The notes under the pieces were generated by a model that was given only the letters and a program-made list of their open reading frames with translations, had not been told where the DNA came from and did no database searches. Below are positions 8,829 through 17,860 of a DNA stretch of 39,041 nt, piece by piece. This DNA comes from a bacterium (GTDB lineage: Bacteria > Patescibacteriota > Minisyncoccia > Sungbacterales > HO2-52-23): the NCBI GenBank assembly GCA_030697525.1, contig JAUYPW010000011.1:1-39041 (forward strand), in the 5' to 3' direction. Within the stretch, counting starts at the first letter, position 1, and each line of letters opens with the position of its first letter. The position numbers were made by a program, and so were the translations under genes.

Positions 8829-10081
8829 TTTTTAGAGATGATCTTGCTTCCCAAATAAGGTTGCAGAACTTCCGGCACGGATATCGTTCCGTCTTTTTGC
8901 TGATAGTTTTCCAAAAGCTGGATAAGCACGCGGGGTGTGGCAAGAGCCGTGTTATTTAATGAGTGGGCAAACTGCAGTTTGCCATTTTGATCACGATATT
9001 TTATGTTCAAACGCCTTGTCTGAAAATCATAAAAATAAGAAGAGGAATGAGTCTCGCCATATTTTTGCTGGGCGGGGATCCAAGTCTCAATGTCGTATTT
9101 TTTAACCTGCCCCAGCCCCAGATCTCCCGCGCAATTCACCACCACACGGTAAGGTAATTTTAGAGCTTGCAGAATTTCCTCGGAATTTCTAGTTATCTCT
9201 TCATGCCATTTTACAGATTCATCAGTATCGGATTTACAGAAGATAACCTGCTCAACCTTCATAAACTCATGCAAGCGATAAATTCCCTTGGTGTCTTTAC
9301 CGTAAGAACCCGCCTCGCGCCGAAAACACGGTGAGAAGGCAATAAATTTTTTGGGAAGTTCGCTTTCCGCCAAGATTTCATCCTGATACATGCCCATGAC
9401 CGGAACTTCGGCTGTGCCCGCCAGATATAGATCGTCCTGTGTATGATAAATTTCTTCTTTACCCTGCGGTAACCAGCCTGTACCCACAAATGAGTTTTCC
9501 TTTACCAGAGAGGGGGCAACCAGAGGTATAAAACCTTTCTTGACCAAATGATTAATCGTAAACTGCCAGAGAGCAAAACTCAAAAGCGCCCCTTCATTTT
9601 TCAAAAAATAACCCCGAAAACCCGCTACCTTAGCGCCTCTCTCAAAATCAACCAAATCTAATTCTTTCATCAAAGTAATGTGGTCTTTGACTGGAAAATC
9701 AAATTTTGGAATCTCGCCCCAAAGCTTCACCGGCTTATTGTCCGCATCCGACTCCCCTTCCGGAACAGATTCGTGGGGAACCTGCGGAACTTGGAGCATA
9801 AGTAAATTAAACTCTGACTCTACCACATGCAATCTTGCTTCCAAATCATTCAGCTCTTTTTTCAGCTTCTGCATTTCGGAGATTTTGTGTTGATCCTTAG
9901 TCTTGGCAATTTCCTCCGAAACTACATTCTGCTGGTGTCGCATGTCATCAATCGTTTTAATTAAACTTCGCCGCTCATCATCCACAACCACCAATTTATC
10001 TAAATCAACAGCCACATGCTTCTTGCGCGCAGCTTCTTTTATTTCTTTTAAATTTTGTCTGATAAAATTTATATCTAACAT
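8825..10081 (-). CDS. serS: Seryl-tRNA synthetase
   Basis: Starts at MLDINFIRQN; class II motifs 'GTAEVPVMGMYQDEIL', 'FRREAGSYGKDTKGIYRLHEFMKVEQ', 'SSSYFYDFQTRRLNIKY'. Confidence 0.95.
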   Translation of the reverse strand: MLDINFIRQNLKEIKEAARKKHVAVDLDKLVVVDDERRSLIKTIDDMRHQQNVVSEEIAKTKDQHKISEMQKLKKELNDLEARLHVVESEFNLLMLQVPQVPHESVPEGESDADNKPVKLWGEIPKFDFPVKDHITLMKELDLVDFERGAKVAGFRGYFLKNEGALLSFALWQFTINHLVKKGFIPLVAPSLVKENSFVGTGWLPQGKEEIYHTQDDLYLAGTAEVPVMGMYQDEILAESELPKKFIAFSPCFRREAGSYGKDTKGIYRLHEFMKVEQVIFCKSDTDESVKWHEEITRNSEEILQALKLPYRVVVNCAGDLGLGQVKKYDIETWIPAQQKYGETHSSSYFYDFQTRRLNIKYRDQNGKLQFAHSLNNTALATPRVLIQLLENYQQKDGTISVPEVLQPYLGSKIISKK

Positions 10082-10092
10082 ATTATTACTAA

Positions 10093-10336
10093 GCGGGTCG
10101 AGTGGTATCCTGATTTCAGTTCTTGTATTACTAAAGCGAGTCATCATGCTTTTTCCGCGAAATGGTGGAGGTTTGGTTTACAAATTACCGAAGCGCAGGA
10201 ACAAGGAAAGCCGCGATTAGTAGCGGAAGGCTTCCTGTTCCGAGCGAGGATAATTTGTCCAAACCGTAACTTTTGAGCGGAAAGCGTGATGACGAGCTAA
10301 ATCGTGTCTGAAATCAGGATACCCGAGGGGACCCGC
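10093..10336. repeat. Large intergenic foldback element B (about 244 bp)
   Basis: GCGGGTC...GGTATCCTGATTTCAG (10093-10119) pairs with CTGAAATCAGGATACC...GACCCGC (10308-10336); several nested inverted segments. Confidence 0.75.
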
Positions 10337-10348
10337 GTCTCGAAAAAA

Positions 10349-11782
10349 TTATTTCGGTCTCATGGTCGGAAACAATAAAACCTCTTTTATATTTTTTGTG
10401 TCCGTCAAAAACATCACCAGCCGGTCTATGCCGATGCCAAGCCCCGCCGCCGGCGGCATACCGTATTCTAAAGCTTCTATAAAATCTTCATCCACTCTGT
10501 GCGCCTCTTCTTCTCCTCCGGCCCTCTCTTTTTCCTGTCCCTCAAATCTTTTCCTTTGCTCTATCGGATCATTTAATTCAGAAAAGGCGTTGGCCAATTC
10601 CAAACCGCTAACTATCAGCTGGAATCTTCTCACTTCTTCTTTATTATCCGATTTTTGTTTGGCCAAAGGAGAAATCTCTATGGGATGATCTGTGATAAAA
10701 GTCGGCTGCAACAAATGAGGCCGGCATATTTTTTTATATATTTCATCGGCGATCTTGCCCTTAGATTCTTGTTTGCCGATATCTATGCCCAGTTGTTTCG
10801 CTCTGGTCGCCAGGGTATCTCTTGTTTCCTTGTCATAATCCATTATTTGAGCGTGACGTTTAAGAACTTCTTTGAAAGCAAGACGCGCAAAGGGTTTTTT
10901 ATAATTCTCTTTCTTTCCAACCGCCTCAACTAATTGCAAAAACATATCTTCCGTAAAGCTCATCATTGCCCGCTCGTCCCAAAAAGCCGCGTAGCATTCA
11001 AGCATGGTAAACTCTGGATTATGTTGAGGACTTATGCCCTCATTTCGAAAATTGCGGCCTATTTCATAAACTCGTTCAAATCCTCCCACCAGCAGTCTTT
11101 TTAAATAAAGTTCAGGGGCAACTCGCAAATATAGATCCATATCCAAGGCGTTGTGGTGCGTAACAAATGGTCGGGCTATAGCCCCTCCCGGCACCGGATG
11201 CAAAAGAGGAGTTTCCACCTCCAAGAAATCATGGGTATCCAAAAATTCACGCAGAGATTTTATTATTTTTGTTCGCAGTTCAAATCTCTCCCGAACACCC
11301 TCGTTCATCAAAAGATCCAAATATCTTTTTCTAAATCTTTCGTCCACATCCTGCAGGCCGTGCCATTTCTCCGGCAAGGGCAGTAAGGTCTTGGAAAGCA
11401 TCCTCCAATTTTTTACCAAAAGTGTTTTTTCCTCCTTTTGGGTTTTAAAAAGGTCTCCGCTTGTTTCTACAAAATCACCCACATCACCAGTCTGCAGAAA
11501 AAAATCGTAAGCTTCGCCAAGCAAATCTTTTTTAAAATATACTTGTATCTTGCCCGTGCCGTCATATAGGTCAATAAAAGTAGATCCGCCGTGTTCTCGG
11601 CGCGCCAAAATCCTGCCAGCCAAAGTTATATATTTTTTAGACTTGGCAAGATAAGCAAACTTCTTTACGGCCTCACTTGCCGAATGAGTACGCTCGGTTT
11701 CGGCCGGATAAGATTCAAAACCCTTGTCTTGTATGATAACTGTTTTTTTAAGCCGCTCGGAGCGGATTTCTTCAAGAGACAT
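10349..11782 (-). CDS. lysS: Lysyl-tRNA synthetase, class II
   Basis: 'VETPLLHPVPGGAIARPFVTHHNALDMDLYLRVAPELYLKRLLVGGFERVYEIGRNFRNEG', 'GLGIGIDRLVMFLTDTKNIKEVLLFPTMRP'. Confidence 0.95.
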   Translation of the reverse strand: MSLEEIRSERLKKTVIIQDKGFESYPAETERTHSASEAVKKFAYLAKSKKYITLAGRILARREHGGSTFIDLYDGTGKIQVYFKKDLLGEAYDFFLQTGDVGDFVETSGDLFKTQKEEKTLLVKNWRMLSKTLLPLPEKWHGLQDVDERFRKRYLDLLMNEGVRERFELRTKIIKSLREFLDTHDFLEVETPLLHPVPGGAIARPFVTHHNALDMDLYLRVAPELYLKRLLVGGFERVYEIGRNFRNEGISPQHNPEFTMLECYAAFWDERAMMSFTEDMFLQLVEAVGKKENYKKPFARLAFKEVLKRHAQIMDYDKETRDTLATRAKQLGIDIGKQESKGKIADEIYKKICRPHLLQPTFITDHPIEISPLAKQKSDNKEEVRRFQLIVSGLELANAFSELNDPIEQRKRFEGQEKERAGGEEEAHRVDEDFIEALEYGMPPAAGLGIGIDRLVMFLTDTKNIKEVLLFPTMRPK

Positions 11783-11862
11783 AATACTGAAATAATAGAA
11801 CTTGTACGGGTGCTTGTAAAGTGATACATTGCAGAAAGATTTTTGACAAAGGAGGTTTAAAG

Positions 11863-13125
11863 ATGTCTCGGAAACCTAATTTAAACCCAAACGAATTTGG
11901 TATTTTAAACCAAAGAGGATTTCTGCCAGCGCCAAGCCCGATCAAGAACTCCATGGAAGCCCACAATGAACTTAGGGTAGCAACTCCCGGCGCCAGAGCA
12001 GCTTTGGACTGGATAGATGAATTGGTTCTTAATCTGCCCAAACTAATCATGGCTGGCAAAGCCAGAACCATGATTAAGAAGGCTTTGGATCAGATATTAT
12101 TTTATAATATGGATTACCACCTACAGAATCTTATCCTGAACGTACAAAGCCATAATATACTTGCCTACCTGATGCGCAGCTTCTCTTTTTTGGGACATGC
12201 CTTGGTGTGGGAAGATCCGGAAAACCCGATGGACCATATCCACGCCGGTCTTGCCGTTCCCTGGCATGCAGTTGCCCAAAGGCTAGGCAGACCCCCAGTG
12301 CTCTCTTACGCAAGTTATGCTTTGGACAACTGGAGAATGATTGAAGAGGGATCAATTGAGATTGGCAATATTGCAATTCTACAAAATTTTTTGGGAGGCA
12401 TAGACGAAGATTGGTTTATTTTGGTCCACGTGGAAATAGAGGCAGAAGCTGGAACTATTCCAAGATCCATAGCCCAAGCGCTTAAGTGTATTGCCAGAAA
12501 AGATGCCATTGGTTTATATGCTAATCTTTGTGACATAGCTAAGGCAGAAAAGCAGATGTACGAGACCCTTCTGCGAATGCCGGAGCACTGCGACCCGCAT
12601 CTTTATTACACTCGTGTTCGCCCGTGGATTCATGGCTGGATAAATCCGGCTCTGCCAAACGGGATGGTATATGAAGGTGTTGAAGAATATGAGGGAAAAC
12701 CCCAGAAATTTCGGGGGGAAACAGGGGCGCAGAGTTCCATAATTCCTCTGCTGGATGCTTTTCTGGAAATAGAACACGCTGACAATAAATTGACCAGCTA
12801 TCTTTTGGAAATGCGTGATTATATGCCGCCCAAGCATAGAAAATTTATAGAAGAAGTGGAAAGATTAGTTAGAGAAGGTTTGTCCGTAAAAAAGTTTATC
12901 CGCGACGATGCTCTTCTTAGTCACAGCCTGCAATCCTGTTACCACTGGCTGGAATTATTTAGAAATAAGCATTTGGAATATGCCGCCACTTACATCCAAA
13001 GACAAAGTCAGCAGAGCAAGTCTAACCCCAGCGAAGTCGGAACCGGCGGAACACCCTTTATGCCCTATCTTAAAGAACATCTGGAAGATACCAAGAAAGC
13101 AAGAAAAGAAGATCCAAAAGTTTAA
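11863..13125 (+). CDS. Indoleamine 2,3-dioxygenase-like heme dioxygenase
   Basis: Resembles the IDO family: 'LAVPWHAVAQRLGRPPVLSYASYALDNW', 'MVYEGVEEYEGKPQKFRGETGAQSSIIPLLDAFLEIEH', 'YLLEMRDYMPPKHRKFIEEVE', candidate proximal His in 'NKHLEYAATYI', C-terminal 'GTGGTPFMPYLK'. AAAGGAGG RBS before ATG 11863. Confidence 0.85.
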   Translation: MSRKPNLNPNEFGILNQRGFLPAPSPIKNSMEAHNELRVATPGARAALDWIDELVLNLPKLIMAGKARTMIKKALDQILFYNMDYHLQNLILNVQSHNILAYLMRSFSFLGHALVWEDPENPMDHIHAGLAVPWHAVAQRLGRPPVLSYASYALDNWRMIEEGSIEIGNIAILQNFLGGIDEDWFILVHVEIEAEAGTIPRSIAQALKCIARKDAIGLYANLCDIAKAEKQMYETLLRMPEHCDPHLYYTRVRPWIHGWINPALPNGMVYEGVEEYEGKPQKFRGETGAQSSIIPLLDAFLEIEHADNKLTSYLLEMRDYMPPKHRKFIEEVERLVREGLSVKKFIRDDALLSHSLQSCYHWLELFRNKHLEYAATYIQRQSQQSKSNPSEVGTGGTPFMPYLKEHLEDTKKARKEDPKV

Positions 13126-13128
13126 CCA

Positions 13129-13160
13129 AAAATTCCCCAACATCGGGGAATTTTATATTT
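13129..13160 (+). terminator. Rho-independent terminator
   Basis: AAAATTCCCC-AACAT-CGGGGAATTTT with a T-rich tail. Confidence 0.75.
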
Positions 13161-13191
13161 TTTCATTATCCCGAGAAAACCGATTCAACTA

Positions 13192-13653
13192 CTACTTTAT
13201 CTCCAAAATTTCGTACATATAAGAACCTGCCGGAGTTTTCACTTCCACCCTGTCTCCAATCGCATGTTCCAGAAAAGCTTTGCCCAGAGGAGATTCGTTG
13301 GATATTTTACTTTCTGCCGGATTAGCCTCGTCGGTCCCTACAATAGTATAGTATTCCTCACCTTTAGCAGATTTTACTTTTACGGTTGACCCGACGTCAA
13401 CCTTGCCGGAGGAAACATCTTTTTTTATGAGCACAGCGTTTCTTACAACTTCTTCTTGTTCGGCGATCTTGGCTTCCACCATGTTTTGCTCTTCTTTGGT
13501 TTCCTGATATTCAGCGTTTTCAGATAAATCACCTAGAGACTTGGCATGTTCTAACCGCTGGGCAATTTCTTTTCTCTTGGTAGTTTTGAGTTCGTTTAAT
13601 TCCTGTTTTAATTTTTCTAAACCTTCTTCGGAGAAATATTGTGCGGACATCAC
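13192..13653 (-). CDS. greA: Transcription elongation factor GreA
   Basis: 'EEGLEKLKQELNELKTTKRKEIAQRLEHAKSLGDLSENAEYQETKEEQNMVEAKI'. Confidence 0.95.
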   Translation of the reverse strand: MMSAQYFSEEGLEKLKQELNELKTTKRKEIAQRLEHAKSLGDLSENAEYQETKEEQNMVEAKIAEQEEVVRNAVLIKKDVSSGKVDVGSTVKVKSAKGEEYYTIVGTDEANPAESKISNESPLGKAFLEHAIGDRVEVKTPAGSYMYEILEIK

Positions 13654-13708
13654 GAAATATTTAAAAATTAAAGGCTAACCCGAAGCCTAATATACAATAA
13701 CTAATCGG

Positions 13709-15613
13709 TCAAGGCTGCTGGTTTGTGGATAACTTATCTTTTTGAGCAAAGTACCACTTATACAAATCTCTGGCCACCGGTACCGCCGTACGAGCTCCCT
13801 CACCGCCATGTTCTCCCATAGACAATATGACCAGTTCCGGATTATCAACGGGGGCAAAAGTCGCCGCCCAAGAGTGAGGGTTTTTTCCGCCGCTTACCTG
13901 CGCTGTCCCGGTTTTAGAAGCCGTGGGAACAGGAACGGCCTGCAAACCTTTGGAGGTGCCTCTTATCACTGCCTCCCTCATGCCTATTTTAACTTTTTCT
14001 ATATGCGCCAAATCAACCATGTTTTCTCTCACCAAAACCACGGGGTCATCGGCAAGAAGCCGAGGCTTAAACAGCTTGCCGCCATTGGCAATTGCGGCTG
14101 TAGCCATAGCCATTTGTAGAGGCGTAACTCTAAGCCCCCCTTGTCCGATAGAAACATTGTAAGTATCTCCAATCCTCCAAATTGGGTTGGCAGGATCAGT
14201 TTTTTTCTTAGATTCCGGATCCGGCAAAAATCCTTCTTTTTCCCCCGGCAATGTCACTCCTGTTTTGGATCCCAAACCAAAAGCCTGCAGATAACTTTTA
14301 ATTCTATCTATACCCAAACCTTCTTGTTCCTTATATCCCCCGCCGATAATATAAAAATAAACATTGGCTGACAGCGCAACCGCGTCGTAAAAATTTATCC
14401 ACCCATGAGGACGCCAATCTTTAAATATGTGACCCTCGCCCGGACGATACGGATTAGGGATTTCAATAAAACCCTGGTCGTATATCTTTTTTTCTGGGTC
14501 TATTAATTTCTCCTGCAAAGCCGCCACAGCTGTGAATGGCTTAATAATGGACCCCGAAGGAAATTCTCCGGCAATAGCCCGATTAAATAGAGGCTTCAGG
14601 GGATCGTTGATTATTTTTTCAAATTCTTTTTGGGAAATATTGTAACCTAATTCGTTGCTATTAAATCCTGGAAAACTTACCAAAGCTTTTATAGAACCGT
14701 CTCTCGGATCTAAAGCAATTACACTGCCGCCACTTTTCCCTCCAGTATAATGTTTCAGTAAATCATAAGCTAATTTCTGCATTTCCCCATCAATAGTGAG
14801 CTTCATTGAAGACCCCTCCTCTGGGTCTTCAATGAATTTAAACCTTGTCTCTCGGCCGCGGGCATCAATCTCCACCAGTCGTCGCCCCACGCTACCCCTA
14901 AGCTTGCTATCGTACTGCGCCTCAATTCCGGACTTACCCACAAACAAATCTTTTTTGGTAAACTGCTCTTTTTGGAGATCTTCCTGGGAAATTTTACCCA
15001 CAAATCCAAGCAAATGGGAAAAAGCTTGAGGATTTTTGTAGATACGGCGAGACCCTTCAATTATCTCAATACCCGGGAGTGAATCCAGCTTGCTTGCGAT
15101 AGTTACCAAATCTTCCAAAGGTATATTCTGGGGCATAAACACCTTGGAGGGAGTTTTTTTAAGATCGTAATTATAAGGAAAACCTAAATCAAAAAAATAA
15201 TCTTTTTTAACTTTAAGCAGCTCGCCCAGTTGATCAAGCAAACCGGCCAGATCTTTGGATTTAGCTGAAAATCTATCTTTGCTGAAGACCAGCCCCCAGG
15301 AAGGAACATTTTCAACCATAGGGCGGTTTTTTTCATCATAAATCACACCCCTGGGAGAAAAAACGGGTCTTATGAGAAATCTGTTTTCCTGTGATCTATT
15401 GTAAAGGGTCTCGCCCTTAGCCACTTGAAGTGTGGAGGATTCCCAAATAAGATATCCAAACCCCAAGGCTATCAAAAACAAAAATAAAAAAGAGGGTGCC
15501 CGGCTTATGGAGCGTTCCAGTTTTCCCTCCGTGTCAAAAGGTGAATTCAGATGACTAAAGGAATCAGCCAATATTTCATCCGGATCCAATAAGTTATGAT
15601 TTTTTATTTTCAT
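13709..15613 (-). CDS. mrdA: Penicillin-binding protein 2 (transpeptidase)
   Basis: 'FPSGSIIKPFTAVAAL' SxxK, 'SANVYFYIIGGG' SxN, 'SKTGTAQVSGGKNPHSW' KTGT; adjacent to mreD. Confidence 0.9.
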   Translation of the reverse strand: MKIKNHNLLDPDEILADSFSHLNSPFDTEGKLERSISRAPSFLFLFLIALGFGYLIWESSTLQVAKGETLYNRSQENRFLIRPVFSPRGVIYDEKNRPMVENVPSWGLVFSKDRFSAKSKDLAGLLDQLGELLKVKKDYFFDLGFPYNYDLKKTPSKVFMPQNIPLEDLVTIASKLDSLPGIEIIEGSRRIYKNPQAFSHLLGFVGKISQEDLQKEQFTKKDLFVGKSGIEAQYDSKLRGSVGRRLVEIDARGRETRFKFIEDPEEGSSMKLTIDGEMQKLAYDLLKHYTGGKSGGSVIALDPRDGSIKALVSFPGFNSNELGYNISQKEFEKIINDPLKPLFNRAIAGEFPSGSIIKPFTAVAALQEKLIDPEKKIYDQGFIEIPNPYRPGEGHIFKDWRPHGWINFYDAVALSANVYFYIIGGGYKEQEGLGIDRIKSYLQAFGLGSKTGVTLPGEKEGFLPDPESKKKTDPANPIWRIGDTYNVSIGQGGLRVTPLQMAMATAAIANGGKLFKPRLLADDPVVLVRENMVDLAHIEKVKIGMREAVIRGTSKGLQAVPVPTASKTGTAQVSGGKNPHSWAATFAPVDNPELVILSMGEHGGEGARTAVPVARDLYKWYFAQKDKLSTNQQP

Positions 15614-16010
15614 TTAGGAAGTGTATCAGACTAAAGAATATAGATAATATAATTACAGGAGCCAGAGACCATATTATTATATCAATCACAAACCCGGAAT
15701 CCCACGGAATGTGGATTTCCTCTAATTTACCAATGACATAAGAGGCGGGATAAATCATGGAATTGACCAAGAAAAAAACGGAACCCACTGCTATTCCCTT
15801 GGTAAACAAAGAATCTGTGTTGGAAAAAATATGTCTTAATAACTCCACCAATAAAGCCGCCAAAATAAAAATAAGGGTGTGGGTTCCGAAAGGGAAAAGA
15901 CTTAAACTGTCCATAATAAAACCCAAAAATATTCCAAGCCAGATCCTTACCGAAATACCGACATGCCAGTATAAAAATATCAAAAAGAATAGGACTATAG
16001 AAAACGTCAT
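15594..16010 (-). CDS. mreD: Rod shape-determining protein MreD
   Basis: Hydrophobic 138-aa protein between mreC and mrdA. Confidence 0.7.
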   Translation of the reverse strand: MTFSIVLFFLIFLYWHVGISVRIWLGIFLGFIMDSLSLFPFGTHTLIFILAALLVELLRHIFSNTDSLFTKGIAVGSVFFLVNSMIYPASYVIGKLEEIHIPWDSGFVIDIIIWSLAPVIILSIFFSLIHFLNENKKS

Positions 16011-16759
16011 TTGGGTTGGGAAATTACAAAGACATTGTCTAGATGTTCGGGAAAAAACAAAGCGCGAGCTTTAGATTCTACAAAAATATCTCCGTAGCCT
16101 GTTTCAGATATTTCTCCCAGAAGTATTGATTTAAACTGACCGCCCACCAAAGACACCAAGTCATTAGTTTTTAATTCAGTGTCGGGGGGAATTAGTTTCA
16201 AATACCACTCCCCCGAACCCGCTCCTTCGGCTAAAACTCTAAGCCCTGAACTTTTTATTTCCGCCTCAAAACTTCTGCCGGGATTATAAGCCATATCCAC
16301 CTTGGAAAAATCCTCGTTAGATTCCTGAACAACGCCCACCAAAACCCCCTTGCTGTCAATAACTATATTTCCAACTTCTACACCCTCCTTATCTCCCAAA
16401 TCTATTATTAAAAAATCTCTACCTAAGTCTCGGGAATAAAAAATCACTTTAGAGCCTTTCAGAGACGAAAACTTACTTTTAGTTTTTAAATTTAGTGACT
16501 CTTTTAAAGAGGAATTTTCTCGATGCAGGACATCCAAATCAAACTGTAAAGCTTTTATCGCCCGCTCTTTTTCCTGCAACAAAATAGAGTTATCATTCTT
16601 GCCCCACCATTTCCAGTTTATTTTATAAACCGGCGCAAAAAAACTTATAACCTTAGAGCGGATTTTAAGAAGAATTGGATTGGCCCCATAAAAAATAAAC
16701 CCACCCAAGATGAGTAAGACAATTACAGTTTTAATATAAAAAATCTTTCTTGAGATCAT
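16007..16759 (-). CDS. mreC: Rod shape-determining protein MreC
   Basis: N-terminal TM, coiled coil, 'VIFYSRDLGRDFLIIDLGDKEGVEVGNIVIDSKGVLVGVVQE'. Confidence 0.88.
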   Translation of the reverse strand: MISRKIFYIKTVIVLLILGGFIFYGANPILLKIRSKVISFFAPVYKINWKWWGKNDNSILLQEKERAIKALQFDLDVLHRENSSLKESLNLKTKSKFSSLKGSKVIFYSRDLGRDFLIIDLGDKEGVEVGNIVIDSKGVLVGVVQESNEDFSKVDMAYNPGRSFEAEIKSSGLRVLAEGAGSGEWYLKLIPPDTELKTNDLVSLVGGQFKSILLGEISETGYGDIFVESKARALFFPEHLDNVFVISQPK

Positions 16760-16766
16760 TTAAATT

Positions 16767-17825
16767 TTACGTTGGCACCCTTTCATAGTCAGTACTCACC
16801 AGTACATTTTTCAACGACCCTATGTCCTCTAAAATTATACCTGTCCCCCGCACCACCGCGGTTAGGGGGTCCTCCGCCACTCTTACAATTATCTTGGTCT
16901 GCTCTTGTATAAGCCGATCAAGCCCTCGCAACATAGAACCACCGCCGACCAGATTTATACCTCGGTGCATAATATCCGCAATCAATTCCGGAGGGGTTTC
17001 CTCAATAACTGATTTAATGGAATTTACCAATACATTTATAGAATGACGCAAGGCCAGCCTAATATCAGTATCGTCCACCACCAATTCCTTAGGAAGACCA
17101 GTAACCAGATCTCTTCCACGCATAGTTGCCTCCATCGGCTCATCCAATTCGTGAGCAGAACCGATTGCTATTTTTATGTCTTCCGCCGTTCGCTCGCCAA
17201 GCAGAAGTTTAAATTCCTCGCGAGCAAACCGAATTATATCTTCATTAAATTTATCACCCGCCACCCGCAAATTCCTTGCAACCACTATTCCACCCAAAGA
17301 AATTACCGCGATATCTGTAGTCCCTCCACCTATGTCCACAATCATAGAGCCGATAGCTTCCTGCACGGGAAGTCGTATGCCGATGGCCGCAGCCATCGGC
17401 TCCTCAATCAAATATACTTCTCTTGCGCCGGCATTTTTAGAAGCATCTTCTACGGCCCTTTTCTCAACCTCGGTTATACCCGAGGGTATGCCAATCACCA
17501 CCCGCGGACGGGCAAATAAAGAAGATGTCTCCTCATGTACTTTGCGGATAAAAAATTTCAGCATTTCCTCCGTAACTTCAAAATCGGAAACCACTCCGGC
17601 CACTAGTGGCCGGGTGGCCACGATCTGCGCCGGGGTCCGGCCAACCATTCTTTTGGCTTCTTCCCCAATCGCCACAATTTGTCCGGTTTTCTGATTTATG
17701 GCCACCACCGAGGGTTCGTTTATAACAATCCCCCGCCCGCGAACATAAACGAGGGTACTTGCCGTACCCAAATCTATGCCGATATCTTTAGAAAACTTAC
17801 CTAAAATTTTATCCAGAATTGCCAT
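16767..17825 (-). CDS. mreB: Rod shape-determining protein MreB
   Basis: 'DIGIDLGTASTLVYVRGRGIVINEPSVVAIN', 'IVDIGGGTTDIAVISLGGIV', 'LVGGGSMLRGLDRLI'. Confidence 0.97.
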   Translation of the reverse strand: MAILDKILGKFSKDIGIDLGTASTLVYVRGRGIVINEPSVVAINQKTGQIVAIGEEAKRMVGRTPAQIVATRPLVAGVVSDFEVTEEMLKFFIRKVHEETSSLFARPRVVIGIPSGITEVEKRAVEDASKNAGAREVYLIEEPMAAAIGIRLPVQEAIGSMIVDIGGGTTDIAVISLGGIVVARNLRVAGDKFNEDIIRFAREEFKLLLGERTAEDIKIAIGSAHELDEPMEATMRGRDLVTGLPKELVVDDTDIRLALRHSINVLVNSIKSVIEETPPELIADIMHRGINLVGGGSMLRGLDRLIQEQTKIIVRVAEDPLTAVVRGTGIILEDIGSLKNVLVSTDYERVPT

Positions 17826-17860
17826 TGGTAGTTAAAGCCCGCCTTCTTTGGAAGTGCGGG

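Noticed and set aside
10093-10336. Foldback element B as an insertion sequence
   Set aside because: No transposase ORF inside and no obvious target-site duplication visible; kept only as a repeat/structured element.
14796-15029. Small + strand ORFs antisense to mrdA and similar antisense ORFs across mreB, gap and serS
   Set aside because: Antisense shadows of well-supported genes with no ribosome sites or recognisable domains.
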